A stretch of 64,000 nt of DNA, from contig JALHQC010000001.1 of the NCBI GenBank assembly GCA_022842165.1, positions 62,001 through 126,000 on the forward strand. The letters run 5' to 3'. Origin of the DNA: a bacterium (lineage in GTDB: Bacteria; Pseudomonadota; Alphaproteobacteria; Rhizobiales; Aestuariivirgaceae). Position numbers and translations under genes: made by a program. How positions within the stretch are numbered: the first letter of the stretch is position 1; each line of letters opens with the position of its first letter. Of the stretch, positions 48,556 through 58,130 are shown piece by piece. The notes beneath the pieces were generated by a model. That model saw nothing but the letters and a program-made list of their open reading frames with translations, was not told the DNA's origin and made no database searches.

Positions 48556-49632
48556 TCAGGCCGCCTGGATCCGGGTCCAGATCTCGTCGCGCACCTTGGT
48601 CGCTTCCTCGCCAAGGTACAGACCGGGTTCGCACTTGGCGATCACTTCCGCCGTGGGGAAGATGACCGGATTGTTCTTGTAGTCGTCCGGCATCAGTTCG
48701 CGCGCCGCCTTGTTGGCCGTGGCGTAGAGGATGGTTTCGGCGATGTGCTTGCCTTCTTCCGCACCCAGAACATAGTTGATGAAGGCGTGGGCATTCTCGG
48801 GGTGTGGCGCGCCCTTCGGGATCGCCAGCGTGTCCTGCCACAGCAGCGAGCCTTCGGTCGGGACGACATAAGCCAGATCATCGTCCTCGGTGATGACCTG
48901 CTTGATATCGCCGTTCCATTCCTGGCAGATCTTCACTTCGCCGGAGGCAAGAAGATCCTGGCCATTGTCGTCAGCGAAAACCTTGATGTTCTTCTTCTGC
49001 TTGATGAGCAGTTCCTCGACCTTTTTCAGCTCTTCCGGGTTGGTCGAGTTGTAGGAGTAGCCGAGATATTTCAAGGCTGCGCCCAGCACGGTGGACTGGT
49101 CGCCCAGCAGCGAGATGGCTCCGGCATACTCATCCGAGTCGAACAGAACTTTCCAGCTGTCGATCACGCCGCTTACGGCGGACTTGCGATAGCCGATGCC
49201 CATCGTCCCCCACATGTAGGGCATGGAGAACTTGCGGCCCGGATCGAACTTCGCATCGCGGAAGGGTTCATCGATGTTCGACATGTTGGGGATTTTCGCG
49301 TGATCAAGCGGGATCACCATCTCGGCCTTGATCATGCGCTCCAGCATGTCGTTGGTCGGCACAATGATGTCGTAGCCGGGATTGCCGCCCTTCAGCTTCG
49401 CGAAAAGCTCGTCATTGTCGGCAAACAGATCCATCTTCACTTCAATGCCGGTCGCTGCGTTAAACCCGGCAAGGGTGTTCTCGCCGATGTAAGTATCCCA
49501 GTTATAGAAATTGAGCTTCTTTTCTTCCTGGGACATCGCAAAGCGCGGCAGGACGGTCAAGCCGACCAGGGCGCCCGAGCCTTTCAGGAGCGAGCGGCGG
49601 CTTGGGCGGAAACGGGGGGAAAAAACAGACAT
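48556..49632 (-). CDS. potF: Polyamine-type periplasmic binding protein
   Basis: 358 aa. A twin-arginine-like leader (SRRSLLKGSGALVGLTVLPR) precedes the mature protein, which begins KKLNFYNWDTYIGENTL, the typical PotD/PotF start. YDIIVPTNDMLERMIKAEMV and MPYMWGTMGIGYRK line the ligand cleft. It delivers putrescine, spermidine or a related amine to the permeases. It is the first gene of the operon, followed by a hairpin and the fusion enzyme. Confidence 0.88.
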   Translation of the reverse strand: MSVFSPRFRPSRRSLLKGSGALVGLTVLPRFAMSQEEKKLNFYNWDTYIGENTLAGFNAATGIEVKMDLFADNDELFAKLKGGNPGYDIIVPTNDMLERMIKAEMVIPLDHAKIPNMSNIDEPFRDAKFDPGRKFSMPYMWGTMGIGYRKSAVSGVIDSWKVLFDSDEYAGAISLLGDQSTVLGAALKYLGYSYNSTNPEELKKVEELLIKQKKNIKVFADDNGQDLLASGEVKICQEWNGDIKQVITEDDDLAYVVPTEGSLLWQDTLAIPKGAPHPENAHAFINYVLGAEEGKHIAETILYATANKAARELMPDDYKNNPVIFPTAEVIAKCEPGLYLGEEATKVRDEIWTRIQAA

Positions 49633-49774
49633 TCTTCTCTAGGCCCTCTCTTGGTCATGTTGCGCACCATTACTTATATTTCACGCGGTGCAGTGTATCG
49701 GCATCATGCCGGCAGGATAAATGTATTCCTCCCGCCGCGGCATTCAATCCAATTTTAAGAATATCGTTGATAAC

Positions 49775-51160
49775 TCAGATCATCTCCGACCTGACATCAC
49801 CATAAGTTGCATCAAGCGCCAGCCGGGCGCGAACGACCAGCTCGTCGATTTCCTTCCGGGTGATGATCAGCGGCGGCGACAGCACCATCGTATCCCAGCA
49901 GGCACGCATGATAAGTCCGTTCGCAAAACTATGCTCGCGGCACTTCATGCCAACCCGGCCCGGATCCTTGAAGCGGCTGCGCTTCTTCTTGTCGTTGGTG
50001 ATCTCGATGGCGCCAATCAGCCCCATGGCGCGGGTTTCCCCTACGATAGGATGATCTCCCAGCGTGGCCAGCGCCTTTGCAAAGTAAGGCCCGATCTCGC
50101 GCGTCCGCTCGACCAGTTTCTCCTGCTCGATGATCTCGATGTTACGTAGCGCAACCGCCGCCGCAACGGGGTGCCCGGCATAGGTCATGCCATGGTAGAA
50201 CTCGCCCCCCAGTTCGAAGAAATCCTTGATCAGGTGATCGGCAAAGGCTACGGCTCCGATCGGCAGGTAGCCAGACGACAGGCCCTTCGCCATCGGCACG
50301 ATATCCGGCTCGAAGCCGAGCGACTGGAAACCCCACCAGTTGCCGGTGCGCCCGAAGCCGCAGATTACTTCGTCGGAGATGATCAGGATGCCGTATTTCC
50401 GGCAGATCTTCTGGACTTCCGGCCAGTAGGTCGAGGGCGGAATCAGAACGCCCGCCGCACCCTGGATCGGTTCGCCGATGAAGGCGGCCACATTGTCGGG
50501 TCCAACCTCGAGGATCTTTTTTTCAAGAGCGGCGGCAGCCTCGAGGCCGAATTCCTCCGGGCTCTTGTCACCGCCAAAGTCGTACCAGTAAGGTTGCTGC
50601 ACGTGGTGGAAGCCGGGAAATCCGGTTCCAACCTGATCATGCATGCCCTGGAATCCGCCGAGATTTGCCGCCACCATGGTGGAGCCGTGATAGCCCCTGG
50701 TACGGGCAATGAAGTGCTGGCGGTAGGGCTTGCCCTTCAGCTTCCAGTAATGGCGCACGAAGCGCACGATGGTGTCGTTGGACTCCGAGCCCGAGTTGGT
50801 GAAGAAAATGTGCTTGAAGCGTTCGGGCATGACGGATGAAATCTTGGCCGCCAGCTCCGTCGTCGGCACCGTCGTCGTCTTGAAGAAGGTATTGTAATAG
50901 GGAAGGTCCAGCATCTGCTGGTAGGCGGCCTCGGCGAGCTCCTTGCGGCCATAGCCCACGTTCACGCACCACAGGCCGGACATACCGTCGAGCAGCTTGT
51001 TGCCGTTGCCATCCCAGATCCAGATGCCGTCGGCCTGCGTCATCACGCGTGGGCCGCCACCGGCATGAAAGCTCTTGTGATCCGTGAACGGATGGAAGTG
51101 ATGCGCAATGTCGTTCTTCACGACTTCCGCGATATTGATGTTCTTTGCATGTACCGTCAT
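49775..51160 (-). CDS. spuC: Class-III aminotransferase, putrescine-pyruvate (SpuC) type
   Basis: 461 aa. DGNGNKLLDGMSGLWCVNVG, FFTNSGSESNDTIVRFVRHY, RTRGYHGSTMVAANLGGF, ISDEVICGFGRTGNWWG and the PLP lysine in MAKGLSSGYLPIGAV are the marks of the omega-amine transaminase group. It would move the amino group of putrescine or a related amine to pyruvate and form alanine, which Ald can use. The ATG at 51160 with GGAGAG upstream is the start. The location next to the polyamine operon supports the role; beta-alanine or another omega-amine is an alternative substrate. Confidence 0.82.
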   Translation of the reverse strand: MTVHAKNINIAEVVKNDIAHHFHPFTDHKSFHAGGGPRVMTQADGIWIWDGNGNKLLDGMSGLWCVNVGYGRKELAEAAYQQMLDLPYYNTFFKTTTVPTTELAAKISSVMPERFKHIFFTNSGSESNDTIVRFVRHYWKLKGKPYRQHFIARTRGYHGSTMVAANLGGFQGMHDQVGTGFPGFHHVQQPYWYDFGGDKSPEEFGLEAAAALEKKILEVGPDNVAAFIGEPIQGAAGVLIPPSTYWPEVQKICRKYGILIISDEVICGFGRTGNWWGFQSLGFEPDIVPMAKGLSSGYLPIGAVAFADHLIKDFFELGGEFYHGMTYAGHPVAAAVALRNIEIIEQEKLVERTREIGPYFAKALATLGDHPIVGETRAMGLIGAIEITNDKKKRSRFKDPGRVGMKCREHSFANGLIMRACWDTMVLSPPLIITRKEIDELVVRARLALDATYGDVRSEMI

Positions 51161-51347
51161 TTTGCTCTCCACACTGAATATCTGAACAAACCCCGCGCGA
51201 TAGGGGGCCGAAATCAATCAGAACAGGAGAGTTGCTTACGGCTTGAAACCAATGCGCGCGCAGCGCAGCATGACTTCGTCATAGGCCGTTTTTGACCAGA
51301 TAGGCAGGATTTTCCCGGATATGGTCGCGTGGAAACACATGGCGCCC

Positions 51348-51367
51348 TTATGACACCAATGTCATAA
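51348..51367. promoter_or_regulatory. Perfect palindrome TTATGACA-CCAA-TGTCATAA
   Basis: Perfect 8-bp arms around four bases, in the 295-bp gap between the divergent spuC and ATP-grasp genes. It lies 88 bp upstream of the latter and 187 bp upstream of the former. A likely operator for an unidentified dimeric regulator; no second copy was found in the window. Confidence 0.6.
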
Positions 51368-51455
51368 CTTCGCAACAAATGCCGGTGTCGCAGCATGTTT
51401 CGCTTGCCACCCCGTTGAAATTACCATCATACTGCGCCGCAACATAAGGGTGGGG

Positions 51456-52871
51456 ATGGCGGCGATCTTCAACGAGATGGAAGGCAAGGGTGGCGCGGTA
51501 CGCGAGCCCTATGCCCGTATCGAGGAGTGGCTCCGGACGCTCAGCCCCCGGGATGTGGAGCGCGCGCTCAAGGAAGCCGAAGCGATCTTCCGCCGCCAGG
51601 GCATTACCTTCGCGGTGTATGGCGACAATCAGGCGTCGGAGCGCCTTATTCCCTTCGACATCATCCCGCGCATCTTCGCCGCCAGTGAATGGCGGAAACT
51701 CTCCGCCGGCATCGAACAGCGGGTGCGGGCACTGAACGCCTTCATCCACGATCTCTATCACCGCCAGGAAATCCTGCGCGCCGGCCGGATCCCATCCGAG
51801 CTCATCATCCAGAACGAAGCCTTCGTGCCTGAAATGGTGGGCGTCATGGCAGCGCGCGGCATCTATGCCCACATCATCGGCATCGACATCGTACGCGTGG
51901 CCGAAAACGAGTTCTACGTCCTCGAGGACAATTGCCGCACGCCGTCAGGGGTCTCCTACATGCTCGAGGACCGGGAGGCGATGATGTATCTCTTCCCAGA
52001 ACTCTTCGCCCAGCAGCGAATCTGCCCGGTTGAGAATTACCCCGCCATGCTGCGGCAGACGCTCGAAAGCGTCGCCCCGCCCGCCTGCAAGGGAGAGCCC
52101 ACAGCGGTCATCCTCACCCCCGGCATTCACAATTCGGCCTTCTTCGAGCATGCCTTCCTGGCGGACGAAATGGGCGTCGAGCTGTGCGAGGGCAACGACC
52201 TCTTCGTATCCGATGGCTACCTCTACATGCGCACCACGCAGGAGCCGAAACGGGTGGACGTCGTCTATCGCCGCATCGACGATGCGTTTCTCGACCCCCT
52301 CACCTTCCGGCCGGATTCGGCGATCGGCGTTCCCGGCATCTTCGACCTCTATCGCGCGGGCCGCGTCACGCTGGTCAATGCGCCGGGCACCGGCATTGCC
52401 GACGACAAGTCGATCTATACCTATATTCCGGATGTCATCGAGTTCTACACCGGCGAGAAGCCGCTCTTGAAGAACGTGCCCACCTGGCGCTGCGGCGACC
52501 CGAAGCAGCTTGCCTATGTGCTCGACCATTTGCCCGAGCTGGTGGTCAAGGAAGTCCATGGCTCCGGCGGCTATGGAATGCTGGTCGGCCCCACCTCCTC
52601 GAAGAAGGACATCGAGGATTTCCGCGCGCGGCTGAAGGCCCGGCCCGGGAATTACATCGCACAGCCCACACTCGCGCTGTCGTCGGTTCCCACCTTCACG
52701 CGCTCTGGCGTGGCGCCGCGCCATGTCGATCTCCGGCCCTTCGTGCTGTCGGGCGACAAGGTGCGGATCACGCCCGGCGGCCTCACCCGCGTGGCGCTGA
52801 AGAAAGGCTCCCTGGTCGTCAACTCCAGCCAGGGCGGCGGCACCAAAGACACCTGGGTTCTGGAGGACTGA
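51456..52871 (+). CDS. Circularly permuted ATP-grasp protein
   Basis: About 471 aa, of the CP_ATPgrasp type (formerly DUF404/DUF407). Motifs are DIIPRIFAASEWRKLSAGIE, EFYVLEDNCRTPSGVSYMLE, and a late VVKEVHGSGGYGMLVGP nucleotide-binding loop. The family is predicted to form amide bonds in a peptide-like modification. The ATG at 51456 follows AAGGG; a GTG two codons earlier is possible. It is the first of four tightly linked genes (ATP-grasp, alpha-E, transglutaminase, Anbu), with a one-base overlap to the next. Confidence 0.87.
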   Translation: MAAIFNEMEGKGGAVREPYARIEEWLRTLSPRDVERALKEAEAIFRRQGITFAVYGDNQASERLIPFDIIPRIFAASEWRKLSAGIEQRVRALNAFIHDLYHRQEILRAGRIPSELIIQNEAFVPEMVGVMAARGIYAHIIGIDIVRVAENEFYVLEDNCRTPSGVSYMLEDREAMMYLFPELFAQQRICPVENYPAMLRQTLESVAPPACKGEPTAVILTPGIHNSAFFEHAFLADEMGVELCEGNDLFVSDGYLYMRTTQEPKRVDVVYRRIDDAFLDPLTFRPDSAIGVPGIFDLYRAGRVTLVNAPGTGIADDKSIYTYIPDVIEFYTGEKPLLKNVPTWRCGDPKQLAYVLDHLPELVVKEVHGSGGYGMLVGPTSSKKDIEDFRARLKARPGNYIAQPTLALSSVPTFTRSGVAPRHVDLRPFVLSGDKVRITPGGLTRVALKKGSLVVNSSQGGGTKDTWVLED

Positions 52872-53818
52872 TGCTCGGACGCACCGCTTCCTCGCTCTAC
52901 TGGATGTCGCGTTATATGGAGCGAGCCGAAAACATGGCTCGCCTTCTCGAAGTCGGCTACCGCATCTCGCTGATGCCGGGCGCCGTCGAAGGTCACCGCG
53001 ACGAGTGGCGCTCGACGCTGCAGAGTGCAGCCTGCGATTTCGCGTATGACCGGAAGCACAACGAGATCACCGGCGCCAAGGTCATTCAGTTCCTGATCTT
53101 CGACGAGGACAACCCGTCGTCCATCCGCGCTTCAATCAAGACAGCGCGCAACAACGGCCGCGCCGTAAGAACAGCGCTGACCCGCGACGTTTGGGAAAGC
53201 ATCAACACGACATGGAATGAGCTGGCCCAGGTCAAGCCCTCTTCGATGACGGCAGACCGGCTACCCGTGTTCCTCGAATGGGTGAAGCAGCGTGTCATGT
53301 CGTTTCGCGGCGCGCTTCTCGGCACCATGCTCCGGAACGATACGTATTACTTCAGCCAGGTCGGCAACTTCCTCGAACGGGCAGACAACACGGCGCGCAT
53401 CCTCGATGTCAAATATTTCATCCTGCTGCCCAAGCCCACCGATGTCGGCAGCGACCTTGACATGCAGCAATGGGCGCAAATCCTGCGCTCGGTGTCCGCG
53501 CACCGGTCCTACCGCTGGTTTTACCGCGACAGCAAGTACCGGCCGTGGATGATCTCCGAATTCCTGATCCTGAAGGAAGAGATGCCGCGCTCGCTGGTCT
53601 TCTCGTACTACTGGATCAACATGGCGCTCGACGGCCTCGCCAATCTCTATGGCAAGCGCTATGGCTGCCATGATCTGGCGCAGGACACATATCAGCGCCT
53701 CAAGACCGGAAACATGGACGACATATTCCAATCGGGCCTTCACGAGTTCCTGCAGGATTTCGTCAGCCGCAATGCCAGGCTTTCGGCGTCCATCGGCATG
53801 AACTACAATTTCCCATAG
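52871..53818 (+). CDS. Alpha-E domain protein
   Basis: 315 aa, all helical, of the Alpha-E (DUF403) family: MLGRTASSLYWMSRYMERAE at the start and FLERADNTARILDVKYF in the middle are the hallmarks. It is nearly always encoded next to a circularly permuted ATP-grasp protein and a transglutaminase, and may act with them as a ligase complex. Its ATG overlaps the ATP-grasp stop (TGATG). The biochemical role is not established. Confidence 0.88.
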   Translation: MLGRTASSLYWMSRYMERAENMARLLEVGYRISLMPGAVEGHRDEWRSTLQSAACDFAYDRKHNEITGAKVIQFLIFDEDNPSSIRASIKTARNNGRAVRTALTRDVWESINTTWNELAQVKPSSMTADRLPVFLEWVKQRVMSFRGALLGTMLRNDTYYFSQVGNFLERADNTARILDVKYFILLPKPTDVGSDLDMQQWAQILRSVSAHRSYRWFYRDSKYRPWMISEFLILKEEMPRSLVFSYYWINMALDGLANLYGKRYGCHDLAQDTYQRLKTGNMDDIFQSGLHEFLQDFVSRNARLSASIGMNYNFP

Positions 53819-53822
53819 CTGC

Positions 53823-54629
53823 ATGAACCTCTTTGTCCGCCATGAGACCCACTACGACTACGACTCTCCCGTCGCCTATTCGGCGCAGCGGCTCCATCTC
53901 TGGCCGGCCGATTTCGCGTCCCAGCGTACGCTGAGCTGGAAAATCGAGGCGCCCGGCATCGAGAAGGCGCTGAGCTACACTGACGGCTTCGGCAACAGGG
54001 TACACATGCTCACCTTCGAGCGGGCCTCCGGCCCCATGAGCATCATCGCCGAGGGCGTGGTGAACTGCAGCGATGCCGCCGGCGTCGTGCGCGGGCTTCC
54101 GTCGGCTGCACCCGATGCGATCTTCCTGCGCATGACCAGGGCGACGGCACCCAGTGCCCCAATCCGCGCCCTGGTGGAAAAGAACCTTGCCGATGGGCCG
54201 GTGCTTGAGGGATTGCACGGGCTGATGGACGACATCCACCGCAAGGTCACCTATGAAATCGGCGCGACCGATGCTCACACCACCGCTGCCGAAGCTTTCG
54301 CCGATGGGCGCGGCGTGTGCCAGGACCATGCCCATATCCTCATCGCGGCAGCGCGCGGCGCAGGCATTCCCGCCCGCTACGTGACTGGCTATCTCGTCAC
54401 CGGAATGGGAGCATCGTCGACGGCGGCGCATGCCTGGGCCGAAGTTCTGGTTCCCGCTCTCGGCTGGGTGGGTTTCGATCCCGCCAACAACAAATGTCCT
54501 ACGGACAATTATGTCCGGGTGGCGGCGGGCATCGATGCATCGGGAGTTGCCCCCATCAGAGGGTCGCGCAGGGGTGGCGCCATCGAGCGGATGAGGGTTG
54601 AAGTCCGGGTTGAGATCGCCCAACAATAA
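53823..54629 (+). CDS. Transglutaminase-like cysteine peptidase
   Basis: 268 aa. The N-terminal beta domain (FVRHETHYDYDSPVAYSAQR) is followed by the transglutaminase core with the cysteine in DGRGVCQDHAHILIAAARG, the histidine in AAHAWAEVLVP and the aspartate in GWVGFDPANN. The family cleaves or forms amide bonds. The gene starts four bases after alpha-E. Together with ATP-grasp it may make and remove a peptide modification, by prediction from conserved neighbourhood. Confidence 0.88.
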   Translation: MNLFVRHETHYDYDSPVAYSAQRLHLWPADFASQRTLSWKIEAPGIEKALSYTDGFGNRVHMLTFERASGPMSIIAEGVVNCSDAAGVVRGLPSAAPDAIFLRMTRATAPSAPIRALVEKNLADGPVLEGLHGLMDDIHRKVTYEIGATDAHTTAAEAFADGRGVCQDHAHILIAAARGAGIPARYVTGYLVTGMGASSTAAHAWAEVLVPALGWVGFDPANNKCPTDNYVRVAAGIDASGVAPIRGSRRGGAIERMRVEVRVEIAQQ

Positions 54630-54664
54630 GGGCTTCTCCACGAATCCGACAGGACAAGGCGGAA

Positions 54665-55405
54665 ATGACTTATTGCGTAGGAATGCTGCTTGACGAGGGC
54701 TTCGTCATGGCGGCCGATACCCGCACCAATGCGGGCGTCGACAACGTCGGGAAGTTCAAGAAGCTCCACACCTGGTCGAAGCCGGGCGACCGGGTTTTCG
54801 TGCTGCTGACCGCCGGAAATCTTGCCGTCACCCAGGCTGTCGTCTCGATGCTCAGCGAAGGCATGGTGGACAGGAAGAAGAGCAAGAAATCGCCCGACAG
54901 CCTCTTCACAGCAAGGACCATGTTTCAGGCGGCCCGCATCGTCGGACAGGCTATCCGCGAGGTGAAGCGCGTCGATGGCGAATCTCTCTCTGCCGGCAGC
55001 GATGCCTTTGCCGCGAGCTTCATATTCGCAGGCCAGATCGGCAAGGAGCCGCCCCGGCTTTTTCAGGTCTATTCTGCGGGGAATTTCATCGAGGCCACGC
55101 CCGATACGCCCTTCTTCCAGATCGGCGAACATAAATACGGCAAGCCCATTCTTGACCGTGTGGCCCGCAACGAGATGAAGCTTGGCGATGCCGCGAAGAT
55201 GGTGCTGCTGTCCTTCGATTCCACTTTGCGTTCCAATCTCAGCGTCGGGCTGCCCATCGACATGCTCACCTACGAGACGAACACGCTGAAGATCGAGCAT
55301 ACCAAGCGCATCGGCCTTGATGACCCCTATTTCAAGATGCTGTCGAGCGAATGGTCCAAGGCGCTTCGAACGGCCTTCATGAACATCGAGGCGTTTGATA
55401 TCTGA
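54665..55405 (+). CDS. Anbu proteasome-like peptidase subunit
   Basis: 246 aa, Ntn-hydrolase of the Anbu (bacterial proteasome homologue) group. It starts MTYCVGMLLDEGFVMAADTR, with the candidate nucleophile T2 after the initiator methionine and a lysine further on (GKFKKL). Anbu is known to form ring or helical assemblies; its substrates are unclear. The ribosome site AAGGCGGA is good. It closes the conserved cluster with ATP-grasp, alpha-E and transglutaminase and is the likely degradative partner. Confidence 0.9.
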   Translation: MTYCVGMLLDEGFVMAADTRTNAGVDNVGKFKKLHTWSKPGDRVFVLLTAGNLAVTQAVVSMLSEGMVDRKKSKKSPDSLFTARTMFQAARIVGQAIREVKRVDGESLSAGSDAFAASFIFAGQIGKEPPRLFQVYSAGNFIEATPDTPFFQIGEHKYGKPILDRVARNEMKLGDAAKMVLLSFDSTLRSNLSVGLPIDMLTYETNTLKIEHTKRIGLDDPYFKMLSSEWSKALRTAFMNIEAFDI

Positions 55406-55419
55406 GCTTGGGAAAAACA

Positions 55420-57012
55420 TCATTCCGCAAAGGCCGCTGCCATCAGCCGCTGCGTATAGTCCTCGCGCGGGTTGTCCATCACCTCGTCGGGCGTTCCCTG
55501 TTCGACGACGCGGCCGTCCTTCATCACCATGATGTGGTCGGCCATGGCGCGCACCACGGCAAGGTCATGGCTGATGAAGATGTACGAGAGGTTGTTCGCC
55601 AGCTGCAATTCGCGCAGCAGTTCCACGATCTGCTTCTGCACCTGACGGTCCAGGGCCGAGGTCGGCTCGTCCAGCACCACGACTTTCGGCTTCAGGATGA
55701 TGGCGCGGGCAATGGCGATCCTCTGGCGCTGCCCGCCCGAGAACTCATGCGGGTAGCGGTTCCGCAGCGAAGGATCGAGCTGCACCTCTTCGAGCGCCTG
55801 CGCTGCGCGAAGGTCGCGTTCCTTGCGGGAGATCGATCGTTCATGCACCAGCAATCCCTCGGTTACGATCTGGCCCGCCGTCATGCGCGGGCTCAGCGAG
55901 CCAAACGGGTCCTGCAGAACGACCTGCAATTCACGGCGCAAGGGCCGCATCTGCTCCGTCGTGAAGCCCGCAATGTTGCGGCCCTCGAACGAGATCGCGC
56001 CTTCGCTCGGCAACAGCCGCAACAGCGCGCGGGCGAAGGTCGATTTGCCGGACCCCGATTCGCCAACGATACCGATGGTCTGGCCCCGGCGCAGCGTCAT
56101 CGACACGCGGTCCACCGCCTTCAGCACGATGGGATCGCCTGCCAGAAAGCCGCCGCCGATCCTGAAGCTGACGGAAACGCCGGTTCCATCGAGGATCTTC
56201 GGCGCTTCTGGCGGCACGGGCTGCTTGCGGCCGGTGGGCTCTGCTTCCAGCAGCGCCCGCGTGTAAGGGTGTTCCGGCGCGGCAAACAGCGCCTTGGTGT
56301 GGCCCTCCTCCACAACTTCGCCCCGGCGCATGACGTAGACGCGATCAGCGATACGCTTCACGATGTTGAGGTCGTGGGTGATGAACACCATGCCCATGCC
56401 GAGGCGCTTTTGCAGACCCGCCATCAGCTCGAGAATTTCCGCCTGGATCGTCACGTCGAGTGCCGTCGTCGGCTCGTCGGCGATCAGGAGATCCGGGTCG
56501 TTTGCCAGCGCCATGGCAATCATCACGCGCTGGCGCTGCCCGCCGGACATTTCGTGCGGGTAGGACCCCATCCGCCGCTCCGGCTCGGGGATGCTCACCA
56601 GCTTCAGCATCTCGACGGCGCGGGCGCGGGCTTCTGCCGCTCCCAGCTTGCCGTGATGCATGATTGGCTCCATCAGCTGGTCGCCAATGGTATAAAGCGG
56701 GTCGAGGGAGGTCATCGGCTCCTGGAAGATCATGGTGATCTTCCGTCCGCGGATGGTATTGAGCTCAGCCTTGGGAAGCGCCAGCAGATTGACACCGCGA
56801 TAATCGGCAACGCCTTCCGAGCGCCCATTGGAGGCGAGCAGCCCCATCGCCGCCATCATCAGCTGGCTCTTGCCGGAGCCCGATTCGCCGACGATCGCCA
56901 CTGTCTCCCCGGCGTTCACATGAAGATTCACGCCTTTGACGGCGTCGACCATGCCATCGAGGGTCTGGAACCTGACCTTCACGTCCTTCAGTTCGAGAAT
57001 CTTCTCCGCCAT
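55420..57012 (-). CDS. Double ABC ATPase of an oligopeptide-type importer
   Basis: 530 aa with two ABC domains. Domain 1 has GESGSGKSQ, then [15 protein letters not shown] and [12 protein letters not shown]. Domain 2 has [24 protein letters not shown] and [12 protein letters not shown]. This is the fused DppD-DppF (YejF-like) form for peptides, glutathione-type or microcin C-like compounds. Translation from the ATG at 57012 begins [15 protein letters not shown]; the longer frame is shadow. It lies two bases after the oppC-like permease gene. Confidence 0.9.
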   Translation of the reverse strand: MAEKILELKDVKVRFQTLDGMVDAVKGVNLHVNAGETVAIVGESGSGKSQLMMAAMGLLASNGRSEGVADYRGVNLLALPKAELNTIRGRKITMIFQEPMTSLDPLYTIGDQLMEPIMHHGKLGAAEARARAVEMLKLVSIPEPERRMGSYPHEMSGGQRQRVMIAMALANDPDLLIADEPTTALDVTIQAEILELMAGLQKRLGMGMVFITHDLNIVKRIADRVYVMRRGEVVEEGHTKALFAAPEHPYTRALLEAEPTGRKQPVPPEAPKILDGTGVSVSFRIGGGFLAGDPIVLKAVDRVSMTLRRGQTIGIVGESGSGKSTFARALLRLLPSEGAISFEGRNIAGFTTEQMRPLRRELQVVLQDPFGSLSPRMTAGQIVTEGLLVHERSISRKERDLRAAQALEEVQLDPSLRNRYPHEFSGGQRQRIAIARAIILKPKVVVLDEPTSALDRQVQKQIVELLRELQLANNLSYIFISHDLAVVRAMADHIMVMKDGRVVEQGTPDEVMDNPREDYTQRLMAAAFAE

Positions 57013-57014
57013 CT

Positions 57015-58130
57015 TCAGCGATCCTTCGGGTCGAGCGCGTCGCGCAGGCCATCGCCGATGAAATTCAATGCGAAAAGCGTCGTCGTCAGGAACAGCGAGG
57101 GGAAGAACAGCAGCCAGTTGGCGCCGGGGATGTTCTTGGCCCCTTGCGAGATGAGCACGCCCCAGCTCGACATCGGCTCCTGCACGCCAAGCCCCAGGAA
57201 CGACAGGAAGCTTTCGAGGATGATCACCTGCGGCACCAGCAGCGTCATGTAGATGACGACCGGCCCCAGCAGGTTCGGCACCACATGGCGGAGAAGGATG
57301 CCCGCTCGCGACACGCCCAGCGCCTCCGCCGCCTGCACATATTCCTGCCGCTTGATCGACAGCGCCTGGCCCCGCACGATGCGCGCCATGTCGAGCCACA
57401 GCACCGCGCCGACGGCCAGAAACATCAGCACGAAATTCCGCCCGAAGAACACCACCAGCATGATGACGAAGAAGATGAAGGGCAACGCATAGAGAATGTC
57501 GACGATGCGCATCATCACTTCGTCGGTCTTGCCACCCGTGAAGCCGGCGGTGGCGCCGTAGAGAACGCCGATGAACACCGCGACGAGCCCGGCCAGAAGC
57601 CCGATCGCCAGCGAAACGCGCCCCGCCACAAGGGTTCTGGTCAACAGGTCGCGCCCGGAATTGTCGGTTCCGAAATAGAAATACTTCCGCTCGACGTCGG
57701 CGCTCAGCGTGAGCCTTGTTCCGTCGGCGGACTTCTCGGTGACTACGGCGTTCTCGAAGACGTCGGAACGGTCGATATAGCGCGTCACGCGCTCATCGAC
57801 CGGTTTTGCCGATGTCACGGTGATGAACACCTTGCTGTCACGCTCTTCCCATCCGGCAAGCTCGACGCGGGCGCGCCGCACGGCATCCGTCACGGCAAGC
57901 TCGATCTTGTCGGCCTTGGGATAGGGCTGAAGGCTGGGCGGCACCCGGTTATAGTCCTGATAGATCGTGGTGAAGGCGTGCGGCGTGAACCACGGCCCCG
58001 CGATGCACAGCACCGCCATGAACACCAGAAAATAGAGGCTGATCATTGCGGCCCTGTTGGCCTTCATGCGGTTCCAGGCATCACCCCACAAGGAGCGCCC
58101 CGGCGCCGCCGGGATCACGGCATCAGTCAT
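57015..58130 (-). CDS. Oligopeptide-type ABC permease (OppC class) with large periplasmic insert
   Basis: 371 aa. After the first helix (ISLYFLVFMAVLCIAGPWF) an insert of about 110 residues is predicted to be periplasmic (YQDYNRVPPSLQPYPKADKI onwards), longer than in standard DppC and like that in YejE-type permeases. The remaining helices and the EAA loop (YVQAAEALGVSRAGILLRHV) are normal. The ATG at 58130 is the likely start. It overlaps the partner permease by eight bases. Confidence 0.87.
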   Translation of the reverse strand: MTDAVIPAAPGRSLWGDAWNRMKANRAAMISLYFLVFMAVLCIAGPWFTPHAFTTIYQDYNRVPPSLQPYPKADKIELAVTDAVRRARVELAGWEERDSKVFITVTSAKPVDERVTRYIDRSDVFENAVVTEKSADGTRLTLSADVERKYFYFGTDNSGRDLLTRTLVAGRVSLAIGLLAGLVAVFIGVLYGATAGFTGGKTDEVMMRIVDILYALPFIFFVIMLVVFFGRNFVLMFLAVGAVLWLDMARIVRGQALSIKRQEYVQAAEALGVSRAGILLRHVVPNLLGPVVIYMTLLVPQVIILESFLSFLGLGVQEPMSSWGVLISQGAKNIPGANWLLFFPSLFLTTTLFALNFIGDGLRDALDPKDR

